From Cellulophaga sp. BC115SP (GTDB lineage: Bacteria > Bacteroidota > Bacteroidia > Cytophagales > Spirosomataceae): a stretch of DNA of 64,000 nt. The stretch spans positions 59,373 through 123,372 of the forward strand of contig NZ_JAAALB010000019.1 of NCBI RefSeq assembly GCF_009905545.1, written 5' to 3'. Of this stretch, positions 10,801 to 22,505 are shown piece after piece (positions within the stretch are counted from its first letter, which is position 1; each line of letters starts with the position of its first letter). Made by a program: the position numbers and the translations under genes. The notes beneath the pieces were generated by a model. That model was not told the DNA's origin and did no database searches. It saw only the letters and a program-made list of their open reading frames with translations.

Positions 10801-11232
10801 GCAGGTCTTTCAGATTTGTTTACCTCAGAACAACTTGATAAAGCTAAAACAAAGTCCGTTTATACCCTAGCGACAACCTATTTTGAAAATACAGGAAAAG
10901 GTATTTTCAAAGCTCAATCATTGCCGTCTTTTGCTCAAACTTCTTGGGTTTCGGGTATTAGTTCTGGTGATTTTAATAAAGATGGGAAAAAGGATATTTT
11001 GTTGACAGGTAACTTCCATCCTTGGCGAGTGCAGCTTGGCAAAATGGACGCCTCACATGGCGTATTACTGCTAGGAAATGGGAAAGGTAATTTTCAAGCT
11101 AGTAAGCCACAACAAACGGGGTTACTTTTTACAGGTGATATTCGAGATATGAAAGCTATTTTAATTCGGAATAAACCTAGTTTTATTTTTACTCGAAATC
11201 AAGATAAGGCAGGAATTGTTCAGTTGAAATAA
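7891..11232 (+). CDS. Large FG-GAP/VCBS-repeat lipoprotein with ASPIC/UnbV domain
   Basis: A 1113-residue surface lipoprotein. Start 7891 gives MKKLLPLLFLPFLFSC, a lipobox with the cysteine at residue 16; the earlier TTG at 7846 lies inside repeat sequence and is rejected. The chain is built of FG-GAP/VCBS beta-propeller repeats with calcium-loop signatures such as DVNGDGLAD, DINADGKLD, DMDKDGDLD and DFDNDGRKD, spread over nearly the whole length. An ASPIC/UnbV domain (about residues 525-605, with TGIGAKVVVK and QSSVEPILHFGLG) interrupts two propeller regions. Such proteins are frequent in PULs of Bacteroidota and probably bind carbohydrate or protein partners; no catalytic function is evident. 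It ends in a hairpin shared with the converging GH2 gene. Confidence 0.9.
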   Translation: MKKLLPLLFLPFLFSCKNSSNSPLFRLVSAEESGVNFNNLVEENEELNLLKYQYMYNGGGVAVGDVNGDGLADVYFSGNMVENKLYLNKGKQGNSPFSFEDITEKAGVKGRKKWKTGVSMIDINADGKLDIYVCYSGPGTDEERKNELYINNGLVNGVPTFTESAEKYGLEASGTYTTQVAFFDMDKDGDLDCFMANHADMFYNAFFNTERLRNTRHPKFGNRLYRNDEGYFHEISVEAGVHGSGLNFGLSVSVGDLNQDNWPDLYVANDYNEQDFLYINQQNGTFKEVLKQSMGHISKNSMGTGIVDFNNDELADIVSLDMLPESNYRQKLLKGPDEYDTYQLLVDSGFYHQNTRNMLQINQGLSNKGVPIFSEVGQMAGISNTDWSWSPLAGDFDNDGRKDLLVTNGFLRDFTNMDFLKYTYQEEINKAQNSGQQLNTWQLIQQMPSTKTSNYVFRNISQNQFAQFEDATKSWGLEEPTVSTGAAYADLDNDGDLDLIINNTNQVAQIYENQHSPEQSHFLKIQLKGNVPNTTGIGAKVVVKTKDQTQMQELYPAQGFQSSVEPILHFGLGQNTKIESVEIYWSSGKKSILSNQQANQTLQVAEATAQEGVYQYPQTAALFEDVTQQSQFSFEHKAIPYVDFKHQALLPYQLSKVGPFTATADVNGDGLEDVFVGGNSQQGGVLLIQQVNGTFKPASSQPWQQQTVYQDMGITFFDADGDHDLDLFIARGSAAFGAVPEASQDVLFINDGKGIFSLSMNALPNMQSNGSCVSAGDFDKDGDIDLFVGGRSIPNRYPEADQSYLLKNESRGSIVKFTPVQTESLASLGIVTTSVWHDINQDGWIDLIVAGELMPITILENQKGKLVDKTEAYHLEKSHGMWSKIQLEDMDNDGDMDLIAGNAGLNSQLKANEQEPLTITYADFDQNETIDPMICYFIQGKSYPMASLDETATQMPWIRKKFLKYHDYAQAGLSDLFTSEQLDKAKTKSVYTLATTYFENTGKGIFKAQSLPSFAQTSWVSGISSGDFNKDGKKDILLTGNFHPWRVQLGKMDASHGVLLLGNGKGNFQASKPQQTGLLFTGDIRDMKAILIRNKPSFIFTRNQDKAGIVQLK

Positions 11233-11243
11233 GCACAAAAAAT

Positions 11244-11272
11244 AGAGGCTAGGAACATCATTCCTAGCCTCT
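11244..11272. terminator. Bidirectional terminator between convergent genes
   Basis: AGAGGCTAGGAA (11244-11255), loop CATCA, TTCCTAGCCTCT (11261-11272): a perfect 12-bp stem in the 60-bp gap between the converging FG-GAP and GH2 genes. It has A-rich sequence on one side and T-rich on the other, so it can serve both strands. Confidence 0.85.
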
Positions 11273-11292
11273 TTCTGTGTTACTCCAAATTA

Positions 11293-14424
<3,132 letters not shown>

Positions 14425-14471
14425 CTATTTTTGGATAAATAGCAATATAAAATGAGTAATAATCTATACTG

Positions 14472-14500
14472 CAAAAGTACAATCCTCTAATTTAGGCAAA
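14472..14500 (-). promoter_or_regulatory. Promoter of the GH2 gene (Bacteroidota type)
   Basis: On the minus strand, TTTG (14497-14500) and TACTTTTG (14472-14479) match the Bacteroidota -33 TTTG and -7 TAnnTTTG elements with 17 bp between them, about 70 bp upstream of the GH2 start. Confidence 0.6.
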
Positions 14501-14631
14501 AGGGGGTAATTTGGTAATATATAAGGGGTAAAAAGGTATTTAAAAGTCTCATTCCAATAAGACAATAGCTGGGAGTATCTCTAGTTTTAGTTTAGGAAAA
14601 TACATTTTATCCAATTCCCAATCGAAATTCG

Positions 14632-14639
14632 TACCTTTG
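14632..14639 (+). promoter_or_regulatory. -7 promoter element of yjdM
   Basis: TACCTTTG is a perfect match to TAnnTTTG, 80 bp upstream of the ATG at 14720. No clear -33 TTTG is present. The 319-bp gap 14401-14719 holds only this and the divergent GH2 promoter. Confidence 0.5.
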
Positions 14640-14719
14640 CGCCCTATTAAGATGCAGGTATCTTCCACTACGATACCATCTTTGACAAATCAATTAATTT
14701 ATAACTTAAAAACATTATC

Positions 14720-15064
14720 ATGTCAGAATTTTCACCATGTCCAAAATGTAAATGTGAATACACATATCCTAGCGATAATCTGTTAGTTTGCCCAGAGTGC
14801 TTTTACGAATGGAATCCAGAAGAAGTAGAGACCGATGAGGTAAGTACAACTACCAAAGTTTTAGATTCAAATGGCAACGAGTTACAAGATGGCGATACTG
14901 TGGTTGTCATTAAAGACCTTCCAGTGAAAGGTGCTCCAAAACCAATTAAAGCAGGAACAAAAGTAAAAAATATTCGTCTAACCGACGGTGATCATAATAT
15001 TGACTGTAAAATCGATGGCTTTGGTGCAATGGGACTTAAGTCGGAATTTGTGAGAAAAGCTTAA
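14720..15064 (+). CDS. yjdM: YjdM/PhnA family zinc-ribbon protein
   Basis: A complete 114-residue PhnA/YjdM protein. An N-terminal zinc ribbon has cysteines C7, C10, C24 and C27 (CPKC and CPEC), followed by the PhnA C-terminal domain with [23 protein letters not shown] and the closing [14 protein letters not shown]. The family was once linked to phosphonate use, but that assignment is doubtful and its true role is unknown. It is cytosolic, without signal or membrane segments. It appears monocistronic, transcribed divergently from the GH2 gene, and is followed by a repeat-rich gap. Confidence 0.93.
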   Translation: MSEFSPCPKCKCEYTYPSDNLLVCPECFYEWNPEEVETDEVSTTTKVLDSNGNELQDGDTVVVIKDLPVKGAPKPIKAGTKVKNIRLTDGDHNIDCKIDGFGAMGLKSEFVRKA

Positions 15065-15127
15065 TAAGGCACAAAGTAGCAGAGGTACATAGTAGCAAAG
15101 TGATTTAAAAACTCCACTCAGTATGTT

Positions 15128-15218
15128 GCTAGTTCAAGACTTTGTGTTGGACTTCTTTTTTTAACAGTTTTAAAACTGAAGTAATAACTAGTAAGAGACT
15201 TTGTCTGCTACTAGTTAT
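15128..15218 (+). repeat. Family-3 triple-palindrome repeat, copy 1
   Basis: Three successive short palindromes: AGTTCAAGAC...GTGTTGGACT, CAGTTTTAAAACTG, and an AGAGACTTTGTCT hairpin flanked by CTAGT and ACTAG. The same three-part arrangement occurs on the minus strand at 36057-36145. This copy lies between yjdM and the DUF1080 gene in the 15065-15528 gap, in the direction of transcription. The rest of the gap is AT-rich and shows nothing else recognisable. Confidence 0.7.
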
Positions 15219-15528
15219 TTTTTTCCCATGTCATAATTTATCATCTACTCAAAACTACGAAGTTGACTAGTTTAGGAATCTGCGAATATTAAAGCCTAGA
15301 GCTAAAATCAGGTAAAATTAACTTAATCAATTTTATAACATAGATATGCCTGTTTAGTAGGATTTTTTAGAAAACAGAGAAACTTCAAATAACAAATATA
15401 CAATTAGCCAAAAACGTCTTCTAGCTTATTTTATCTATTTAGATTTAACACAAAGAGTATATTTGGAGATGAATCGACTTAATTCTCTGTATAAAGAGAA
15501 TTACTTTTACCTACTAAACATCCCCCAA

Positions 15529-16437
15529 ATGAAAAGACAACTCTATTTTACCGCTTCTCTCCTACTTATTACCTTTGGTATTTTTGCTCAAAAGAAAATC
15601 AATACAAAAGCTAATCAACAAGATTGGATTCGCCTTTTTAATGGAAAAAACCTAGATGGTTGGGACATCAAAATCGCAGGAGAAAACCTGAATGCTAATT
15701 ACAAAAACACCTTTAGAGTCGAGGATGGGATGATGAGGGTGATGTATGATCAGTATGAGTCTTTCAATGATAAATTTGGTCATATTTATTACAAAAAACC
15801 TTACTCTTATTATGTGATTCGTTTTGAATATCGTTTTCAAGGCGACCAACTCAAAGGCGGGGCGTCGTGGAATGTGCGCAATAGTGGCATCATGTTACAT
15901 TCTCAATCCGCCAAAAGTTTAACCCAAAATCAAAGTTTCCCAGTTTCTTTAGAGCTACAACTATTAGGAGGATTGGGCGGAAATACCACTCGTCATACGG
16001 GAAATCTTTGCACCCCAGGTACAGAAGTATATATGCAGAATAAAATCGTGACTGACCATTGTACGGATTCAGACTCGAAAACCTATCATGGTGACCAATG
16101 GGTAAAGGTGGAAGCGATTGTGTTAGGTGATTCAATCGTACATCATGTTATCGAAGGCGATACTGTATTGACTTATGAAAAACCACACATTGGTGGTGGG
16201 TTTGTAAGCGCTGATTATAACTGGGAAAAAGCAGGAATTGACCCAAAATCGGCAGAAGCTTGGATTAAGAAAGATGGTATGCTATTAAAAGAAGGTTATA
16301 TCGCCATGCAGGCCGAAAGTCACGCGATTGATTTTAAAAATATCGAACTACTTGATTTAAAAGGCTGTATGGATAAAAAAGCTAAAAATTATAAGTCTTA
16401 TTTTATCAAAGCGGATAACGCTAAGTGTAGGTATTAG
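15529..16437 (+). CDS. DUF1080 (3-keto-disaccharide hydrolase type) exported protein
   Basis: A 302-residue protein with the PF06439/DUF1080 concanavalin-like fold. The ATG at 15529 gives the signal peptide MKRQLYFTASLLLITFGIFAQ; an in-frame TTG at 15463 is rejected because it buries that signal. Family features are WIRLFNGKNLDGWD (about residues 38-51), FRVEDGMMRV, NSGIMLHSQS and the C-terminal YIAMQAESHAIDFKNIEL. Members studied recently cleave 3-keto glycosides, but many are uncharacterised and annotated only as DUF1080. The chain ends with a short extra segment, GCMDKKAKNYKSYFIKADNA, which resembles a repeat found in secreted Bacteroidota proteins. It converges on the sulfatase gene. Confidence 0.88.
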   Translation: MKRQLYFTASLLLITFGIFAQKKINTKANQQDWIRLFNGKNLDGWDIKIAGENLNANYKNTFRVEDGMMRVMYDQYESFNDKFGHIYYKKPYSYYVIRFEYRFQGDQLKGGASWNVRNSGIMLHSQSAKSLTQNQSFPVSLELQLLGGLGGNTTRHTGNLCTPGTEVYMQNKIVTDHCTDSDSKTYHGDQWVKVEAIVLGDSIVHHVIEGDTVLTYEKPHIGGGFVSADYNWEKAGIDPKSAEAWIKKDGMLLKEGYIAMQAESHAIDFKNIELLDLKGCMDKKAKNYKSYFIKADNAKCRY

Positions 16438-16455
16438 AGGGAGTGGCAAAGGCAA

Positions 16456-16576
16456 CAGGCACAGAGGCACAAAGTGATTGTTTCGGAAAAAGTGACACAG
16501 GCTACAGTCACAGAGGAAACGTGACTTGTTTACGTTTCCTCTGTTCTTCCCTCTACACTTTGTGCCTCTGTGCCTG
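16456..16576. terminator. Nested perfect inverted repeats between convergent genes
   Basis: An outer 21-bp perfect inverted repeat (16456-16476 with 16556-16576, containing GGCACAGAGGCACAAAG) encloses an inner 13-bp perfect one, ACAGAGGAAACGT (16510-16522) with ACGTTTCCTCTGT (16532-16544). It lies in the gap between the DUF1080 gene (+) and the sulfatase gene (-), where it could terminate both transcripts. The GCACAGAG unit is the one tandemly repeated at 35910-35965. Confidence 0.65.
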
Positions 16577-16630
16577 TTCCCTACATACTTGTGTCTGTTC
16601 CCTCTACAACACCCCCTGTACCCTAACTCC

Positions 16631-18070
16631 CTACTGATTTCCCAACGGGAATAAAGCAGAACGAGTATGCGATTGGGTCATGAGTTTACCTAATTCTTGA
16701 GCCTTCTCTGGAAATTGTTGTGCTAGATTTTTTGCCTCCTCTGGGTCATTTTCTAAGTCGTATAGTTCTACTGGAGCATTCGGATTTTCAATTACATTAA
16801 ATCGAATGGCTTTCCATTTTCCTTGTCTTACCGCTTGTTTACCACCTTGTTCATGAAACTCCCAATATAAAAAATCATGCTGAGGAGCCTTTCCTTTGCC
16901 TGTTAATACATTGGCAAATGAACGACCATCAATACCTTTTCTAGTTTTGACGCCAGCTAACTCAGCAAAAGTGGGTAGCAAATCCCAGAATGCACCAATA
17001 TGGTTACTCACCGAATTAGGTTTTATTACTCCTTTCCAAGAAGCCACAAAAGGCTCACGAATACCTCCCTCGTACAAATCTCTTTTTACGCCTTTGTATG
17101 GACCGCTACTCTTAAAAAATTTAGGATCTGCGCCACCTTCTATGTGTGGACCATTATCGCTAGAGAAAATAATTAAGGTATTTTTGTCCAATCCCTGTGC
17201 TTTAAGTTGAGCAACTACCTGACCTACATACCAATCCAAGCGTGCTACCATCGCTGCAAAAGCTGCCCGTGGGTATTGTTGAGAGGCGTATCCACCACCT
17301 GTAGCATTTGGACCATAATCTTGTCCCTTGTAAGGTTTTTCTTGAAACTTATTTTTGTAGTATTGTAGCAAACTATCATCAGGAGCGATTAGCTCGGCAT
17401 GAGGTAAAATATAGGGTAAAAACAAGAAGAAAGGCTGTTTTGAGGATTGTTCCTTGATAAAACCAATGGCTTTTTCTTGAATCAAATCTGGTGCATAAAT
17501 CTTATTTTGAACCAAATTCTCATTCGCTTCCAAAACAACTTTTTGCCCATTGTTCCACAAATGATTGGGATAATAACGATGTGCCAAGGTTTGGCAATTG
17601 TATCCATAAAAGTAATCAAAACCTTGTTTGTTTGGGTCACCGACAGAACCAACAGGTCCCAAGCCCCATTTACCATAAGCAGCAGTGGTATAGCCAGCAG
17701 TCTTTAAGACTTCGGCCATTGTCACAACAGAATCAGCAATGGGCTCTTGTCCTTCTGGTAAAACGCCTTTATTACCACGGATATAGGTATGTCCTGTATG
17801 TAAACCTGAAAGCAATGCAGAACGTGATGGCGCACATACTGAAGTTCCAGCATAAAACTGATTAAACTTCATACCAGAAGCCGCCAGTTTATCCAAATTT
17901 GGCGTTTTAATTAGCTGTTGCCCGTTAAACCCTACATCGCCATAACCTAAATCGTCGGCGATAATGAGGACGATATTAGGTTTTGAGAGCGCTTTAGTTT
18001 TGGTTTGCGCATGGCTTTGTTCCATTTTCACAAAGCCTAAAAAGCTCACTAGAAGCAGTATTTTTTTCAT
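16631..18070 (-). CDS. Formylglycine-dependent sulfatase, exported
   Basis: A 479-residue type I sulfatase removing sulfate esters from carbohydrates (or aryl groups). The signal peptide is MKKILLLVSFLGFVKMEQSHAQ. The N-terminal metal site is PNIVLIIADDLGYGD (about 31-45), and the active-site sequence C79-A-P-S-R83 carries the cysteine that is converted to formylglycine by a sulfatase-maturing enzyme not in this window. GNKGVLPEG and SSDNGPH (calcium and substrate loop) also fit. It lies 48 bp downstream of the GH106 gene and is probably in the same transcript. This context suggests the PUL target carries sulfate groups; substrate specificity cannot be read by eye. Confidence 0.94.
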   Translation of the reverse strand: MKKILLLVSFLGFVKMEQSHAQTKTKALSKPNIVLIIADDLGYGDVGFNGQQLIKTPNLDKLAASGMKFNQFYAGTSVCAPSRSALLSGLHTGHTYIRGNKGVLPEGQEPIADSVVTMAEVLKTAGYTTAAYGKWGLGPVGSVGDPNKQGFDYFYGYNCQTLAHRYYPNHLWNNGQKVVLEANENLVQNKIYAPDLIQEKAIGFIKEQSSKQPFFLFLPYILPHAELIAPDDSLLQYYKNKFQEKPYKGQDYGPNATGGGYASQQYPRAAFAAMVARLDWYVGQVVAQLKAQGLDKNTLIIFSSDNGPHIEGGADPKFFKSSGPYKGVKRDLYEGGIREPFVASWKGVIKPNSVSNHIGAFWDLLPTFAELAGVKTRKGIDGRSFANVLTGKGKAPQHDFLYWEFHEQGGKQAVRQGKWKAIRFNVIENPNAPVELYDLENDPEEAKNLAQQFPEKAQELGKLMTQSHTRSALFPLGNQ

Positions 18071-18118
18071 ATTTTGAGATAATGTTTTACAATGATAAAT
18101 AAGACGAAATCAGTTTTC

Positions 18119-20848
18119 TTATCTCGTCTCAATAATTCTCACAGGGCCTTTTAAACCAGCATCCATTACTTTCCAATTTGAAGCATCAAAAGGTTTATAA
18201 TGCGCATTGACAAAATTAATTTCATGATAATTACGCCAACTTATCTGATGCTGATCCATGTAGCGAATCCGATTTGCCATCAAATTGGCGACTTCTATTT
18301 CGATAACGTTAGTCCCATTTTTCAGATACTTACTGATATCTATTTGAAATGGAACCGACCACAAAATACCTACTTCTTGCTTGTTCACAAATACTTTAGC
18401 ACTTTCAGCCACTTGCCCTAAGTCAAGTATATATCTAGAGGTACTTTTCTTCCATTCAAATTGAGTCGAATATAAGGCTGTTCCAGAAAAAAACTGTGCA
18501 GTAGTGTCGGTGGTATTCGTCCAAAAATCTAAGTTTCTAAGCGTACGATTCTGTGGAAGTATTGGTCCTCCCGTTTGAAATGCAAGCGACCATTGCTTTG
18601 TGGACAAATCTGTAGCTTTCCTTTCTTCTTCGTATTTCCATTTTTTTGCGCTGTCACTTAATTTATTCTGAACCAAGACAAATACACTTTCTCCTGATTT
18701 TAACTGAATTCGGATATTTACCCCTTTTATATTTTTTTGAAATGGGACATCGCCATATTTCCCAGTAAGGGCATCCAACAGCAAAACAGACTTTCCAACT
18801 TCATTGATTTTCACGACAGTATCTATATTTTTTTCGGTATGATTTACTAAAAAGTAATAAGTACCTTCCTCTGCTTTTCGCTTGATATATTGTAAGCCTG
18901 TCGCCACCAGCTCCTCTGTAACAACTGCATCTTTTGCCAGTAATTCTTCCATCGAATCAAGATTCGATATCTGTGCCCAACTTGAGATACCTTGGTTTAT
19001 TTTCTTTAATACTGCTCGTCTTTCTTCAAGTTGATTGAGCCCATTGACATCTGCTGGTAATGATTCAAAGATAATTTTTGCCCCAGCAGTCGCCAGTTTT
19101 TGCAATGCTTCGAGGGTTTCTAAAGGCATATATTTGGTCTTAGGAACGATAATGACTTTGTAGGCAGAGGCATCGGTAGCAGTTTTGACCAGACCATTCT
19201 CAACTTTTGTTTGAAGAATTTGTTTATCAGAAATAAAATCAAAGCTATAGCCCTTTGTTTTTAGACGTTTAGCTATCTGATAAAACGGCGTTGGATATAA
19301 CCAAGTATCTACCTCATGAACTCTTATCTGTTGAAGCACATCGCCTGTTTGATGCCAAATATCTTGGATTGGCGAATAAATCAACACATCGTTTGCTGGC
19401 TTACCCATTTGTAAAATCGATTGGCAACGAGTAATGTAAGAATTTAGCCCTGAAAGATGTGGCCAAAAAGTATTATTAGGAGAAAAGTTCACTCCTGCAT
19501 AAAACATCCATCCGGGCCAATTAGCCTCCGCTGGTGAATAGGTTGTCCCATGAAAAAACACATGATTGACTCCCGCCAAAAAGAGTTGTTCAATCTCAGG
19601 TTTACATTGAGATAAAGAGGTTCGAAAATGTTCTGTGAGCCATGTAAACGCTTCGGCAGAAATAAGTTTTTTTCCCATCACATGTCCAGCCGAAGGTGCA
19701 AAACGCATCATCAGTGGCTCTGGGTGCACTTTTCGAATATCTGCGGTATCTCTTCGTAAGCCTTTTATGGGAAAATAGGTTGAGCCGAAAGTCTCACATT
19801 CGGGTATGTCTGCTTGTGCGTATAAGTCCAAAATATTGGCAGGAGAACCATGTGCTTGGTTTCTGACTTTTTTACCTTTTGCGTGCGCCCAATCCGTCCA
19901 CGGTTTCATGAAGCCTTGTGTGAGCTGATAGTCCAAAGTGGCTTTAAAGTCTGATTTGACTCTAGAAACTTTTTCTGAAAGCTCATTACTCGCTAATTCT
20001 TGAAGGTAAAAACGCAGGTCATAGCCATTCAAATGCTGAAATTTCTGCAAAAAATCGGGCGTAAAATTTGCCTCGTAGACTTCATAGCTATCATTAAAAA
20101 ATGAACGAACTTCAGGTACTTTCTTCCATGAATCATCAAAACGTTTGATATACTGTTGGAAGGCTTTTTCAGAAAAGTGATCCATGACCCACCCTTCTCC
20201 TCCAGGTGCAGCTCGCTTGACTTTTTGCCCTGTTTTCCCCATAAAAAGCGCATAAAGTGTCCATGTCCCCTTCTCAGGCGACCACGCTAAAGTACCATCT
20301 TTTTGCACAAAATCTGTCAAAATCAGTGTTTCTCCTGTATCTGCGTATGCGGTCAATACCTGTAAATATGCTCCTTTTTTGTGCTGTTGTGGTTGCTCTA
20401 GCTCAATGGTTATTTGTCTACTTTGTCCAGCTTGAATTTGATATTTTTGGATAAAAAACCTACTAGAAGCCAAATCTTGAGATATTTGTGGACCACCAAA
20501 AGGCCAACCTGTTCCCAAGTTGAGGTCAACACCCATTTCGTTTTGTTTTGCCAATAAAATACTCGTATTCAACGCTTTATTCCATTCAGGAGAAAGGTAA
20601 TTGAGGTATCGAGACTCGTATCCTTTTACCCCGTAAATTGGTGTAATTTCAACACCACCCAATCCCGCCTTTGCATACGCACGTAAGCATATAGAAAGGT
20701 TACTGGAATCGACAGCACTGCCCATCCACCACAATCTTGTCCAAGGTTTTGTTTGACTCGAAATTATCGGCCAAGGCGATTGTTGGGCATTTGAAATTTG
20801 GATAGTCGTTAGATAAATAATCGCAATCCAAAGATATTTTTTCAGCAT
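18119..20848 (-). CDS. GH106 family alpha-L-rhamnosidase
   Basis: A 909-residue protein of the GH106 type, which releases alpha-linked L-rhamnose. The ATG at 20848 is chosen because MLKKYLWIAIIYLTTIQISN is a good signal peptide; the longer frame starts at TTG. Family motifs are TRLWWMGSAVD (about 37-47), AGLGGVEITPIYG and LNLGTGWPFGGP in the barrel, a central Rossmann-like beta-galactosidase-type region, and a C-terminal GH2-like jelly roll (YILDLGQVAESAKVFVNKQE, about 785-890). Catalytic residues are not assigned here. It follows susD by 126 bp and precedes a sulfatase, consistent with a rhamnose-containing polysaccharide. Confidence 0.9.
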   Translation of the reverse strand: MLKKYLWIAIIYLTTIQISNAQQSPWPIISSQTKPWTRLWWMGSAVDSSNLSICLRAYAKAGLGGVEITPIYGVKGYESRYLNYLSPEWNKALNTSILLAKQNEMGVDLNLGTGWPFGGPQISQDLASSRFFIQKYQIQAGQSRQITIELEQPQQHKKGAYLQVLTAYADTGETLILTDFVQKDGTLAWSPEKGTWTLYALFMGKTGQKVKRAAPGGEGWVMDHFSEKAFQQYIKRFDDSWKKVPEVRSFFNDSYEVYEANFTPDFLQKFQHLNGYDLRFYLQELASNELSEKVSRVKSDFKATLDYQLTQGFMKPWTDWAHAKGKKVRNQAHGSPANILDLYAQADIPECETFGSTYFPIKGLRRDTADIRKVHPEPLMMRFAPSAGHVMGKKLISAEAFTWLTEHFRTSLSQCKPEIEQLFLAGVNHVFFHGTTYSPAEANWPGWMFYAGVNFSPNNTFWPHLSGLNSYITRCQSILQMGKPANDVLIYSPIQDIWHQTGDVLQQIRVHEVDTWLYPTPFYQIAKRLKTKGYSFDFISDKQILQTKVENGLVKTATDASAYKVIIVPKTKYMPLETLEALQKLATAGAKIIFESLPADVNGLNQLEERRAVLKKINQGISSWAQISNLDSMEELLAKDAVVTEELVATGLQYIKRKAEEGTYYFLVNHTEKNIDTVVKINEVGKSVLLLDALTGKYGDVPFQKNIKGVNIRIQLKSGESVFVLVQNKLSDSAKKWKYEEERKATDLSTKQWSLAFQTGGPILPQNRTLRNLDFWTNTTDTTAQFFSGTALYSTQFEWKKSTSRYILDLGQVAESAKVFVNKQEVGILWSVPFQIDISKYLKNGTNVIEIEVANLMANRIRYMDQHQISWRNYHEINFVNAHYKPFDASNWKVMDAGLKGPVRIIETR

Positions 20849-20974
20849 TATGTATTTGATTTCAATAATTTCCAAAAGACAAATTGAGGATTATAATACT
20901 TCCGTTTACTACAAAAGGCATATAACTTTTAAGAAAGTCATACACCTTTTATCTATAAATTGAAAGAGTAATTA

Positions 20975-22456
20975 TCAATAATAACTTGGGTTTTGTTGAT
21001 ACAAACCTGCTTTTGTACCAAGCTCGACCGCTGGTACAGGATATATCAAATAGTCTGCAATAATTGGGTTGATGGTCGTAATGGCATCATTCTTTACCCA
21101 TGCATTCATTTTGGAAATCGCTAATCCTGAGCGAACTAAATCATTCCAACGAAGACCTTCTCCCAAAAATTCTTTACGACGTTCTTCCAATAAAGTTTCC
21201 AACGTAACATTCGCTATGGCAGGTAATCCCACACGTGCTCTTACCTGATTGACTAGAGCATCCGCTTCTTTGCTTGGACCATTGCCAATTTTAATTAAAG
21301 CCTCCGCTTTCAATAACAAAATATCGGCATAGCGCTGTACAATAAAGTTGATTGGCCAATCTTTACCGCTTGTTCCTTTTTTCGAAATATCAATATATTT
21401 CTTGATAAAAGGCGAAGAATAAGTCGTTTGGATATTGAAAGTATAACGCCCATCAGAAGCGTTTGTCAAATAACTGCTGCGCAACTCCTTAGCTACACTA
21501 AAGTTGCTTGAACCGTAACCATTGCCATAAGAGTTAGATATACCTTGCCCTGTCCAGAATGCCACAGGGACTAAATGACTTGGAAAACCCGCACCATTGG
21601 AGCTACTCATAAACTGTACATCAAAGATTACCTCCTTATTATTCTCGTTATCGTATGCAAAAACTGAATTATAGGAAGACAGTAATTGAAATTGTTGGCT
21701 GGCTATAATTTCATTAAACAACGCCAAGGCTTTATCATTTTCGTTCGCATTCAGGCCAGCCCCTTCAATATTGTAGGTCGCTCCTGAGCGTGTTAAATAC
21801 ACCAAACCCAATAGCCCTTTTGCCGCATAAGAAGTCGCACGACCGATATTGGTACCTGTGTATGATGCTGGCAAATTTTGCGCTGCATATTCCAAATCAG
21901 AAATAATCAATTTATAAACCTCCGCAACACTACTTCTCGGTACGGTTTCCACCTCTGAAGCTGTCAAAGCTTTGTCAATCAACGGAACTTTTCCGAAAGT
22001 TCTTACTAATTGAAAATAGTAAAACGCACGAAGAAAACGTGTTTCAGCCGCAAATCGAGTTTTTAAGCTCGCATCAGTAATGACACTTCCTTTCGTTTCG
22101 AGCGCTTGTAAGACTGAGTTTGCATTGAAAATGCCGTTAAAGTTATCGTTCCAAGCCGTTTGTACAAATCCTGTGGTGGTAATATTTGGCGAAAAATCGT
22201 TGACTCCTTGCCAGTCACGGTTGCCATCATGAAGCGCATTGACGTTGTCACTGCGCATTTCACCAAGCCACAAAACCTGACTTGGATACGAGGTTAGTTT
22301 ACTATAAACACCATTTACGGCTTGTGTAAAATCATTGGTATTAGTATAAAAACTTGCCGCAGTGGTACTAGACACAGGCTGCTGGTCTAGTTGGTCTTCG
22401 CAACTACTCAACAAAAGTGTTGTGACAGCAAGAATTGAATATATGGACTTTTTCAT
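20975..22456 (-). CDS. SusD/RagB-like lipoprotein
   Basis: A 493-residue SusD-family surface glycan-binding lipoprotein. Start 22456 gives MKKSIYSILAVTTLLLSSCED with a lipobox and cysteine at residue 19; the ATG at 22465 adds only MYF. The TPR region contains RFAAETRFLRAFYYFQLVRTFGKVPLI, and the C-terminal half has LLEERRKEFLGEGLRWNDLVRSG, both conserved family blocks. It starts 49 bp after the susC stop, and the two form one receptor complex. Confidence 0.95.
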   Translation of the reverse strand: MKKSIYSILAVTTLLLSSCEDQLDQQPVSSTTAASFYTNTNDFTQAVNGVYSKLTSYPSQVLWLGEMRSDNVNALHDGNRDWQGVNDFSPNITTTGFVQTAWNDNFNGIFNANSVLQALETKGSVITDASLKTRFAAETRFLRAFYYFQLVRTFGKVPLIDKALTASEVETVPRSSVAEVYKLIISDLEYAAQNLPASYTGTNIGRATSYAAKGLLGLVYLTRSGATYNIEGAGLNANENDKALALFNEIIASQQFQLLSSYNSVFAYDNENNKEVIFDVQFMSSSNGAGFPSHLVPVAFWTGQGISNSYGNGYGSSNFSVAKELRSSYLTNASDGRYTFNIQTTYSSPFIKKYIDISKKGTSGKDWPINFIVQRYADILLLKAEALIKIGNGPSKEADALVNQVRARVGLPAIANVTLETLLEERRKEFLGEGLRWNDLVRSGLAISKMNAWVKNDAITTINPIIADYLIYPVPAVELGTKAGLYQQNPSYY

Positions 22457-22505
22457 AAAATACATTTAAGGAAAGTTTGAATAAAATCTTCTAATTTCTC
22501 AAAAA

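Noticed and set aside
16443..16637. 64-codon + strand ORF after the DUF1080 gene
   Set aside because: Lies inside the nested inverted repeats; Cys/Ser/Thr-rich translation of repeat DNA.
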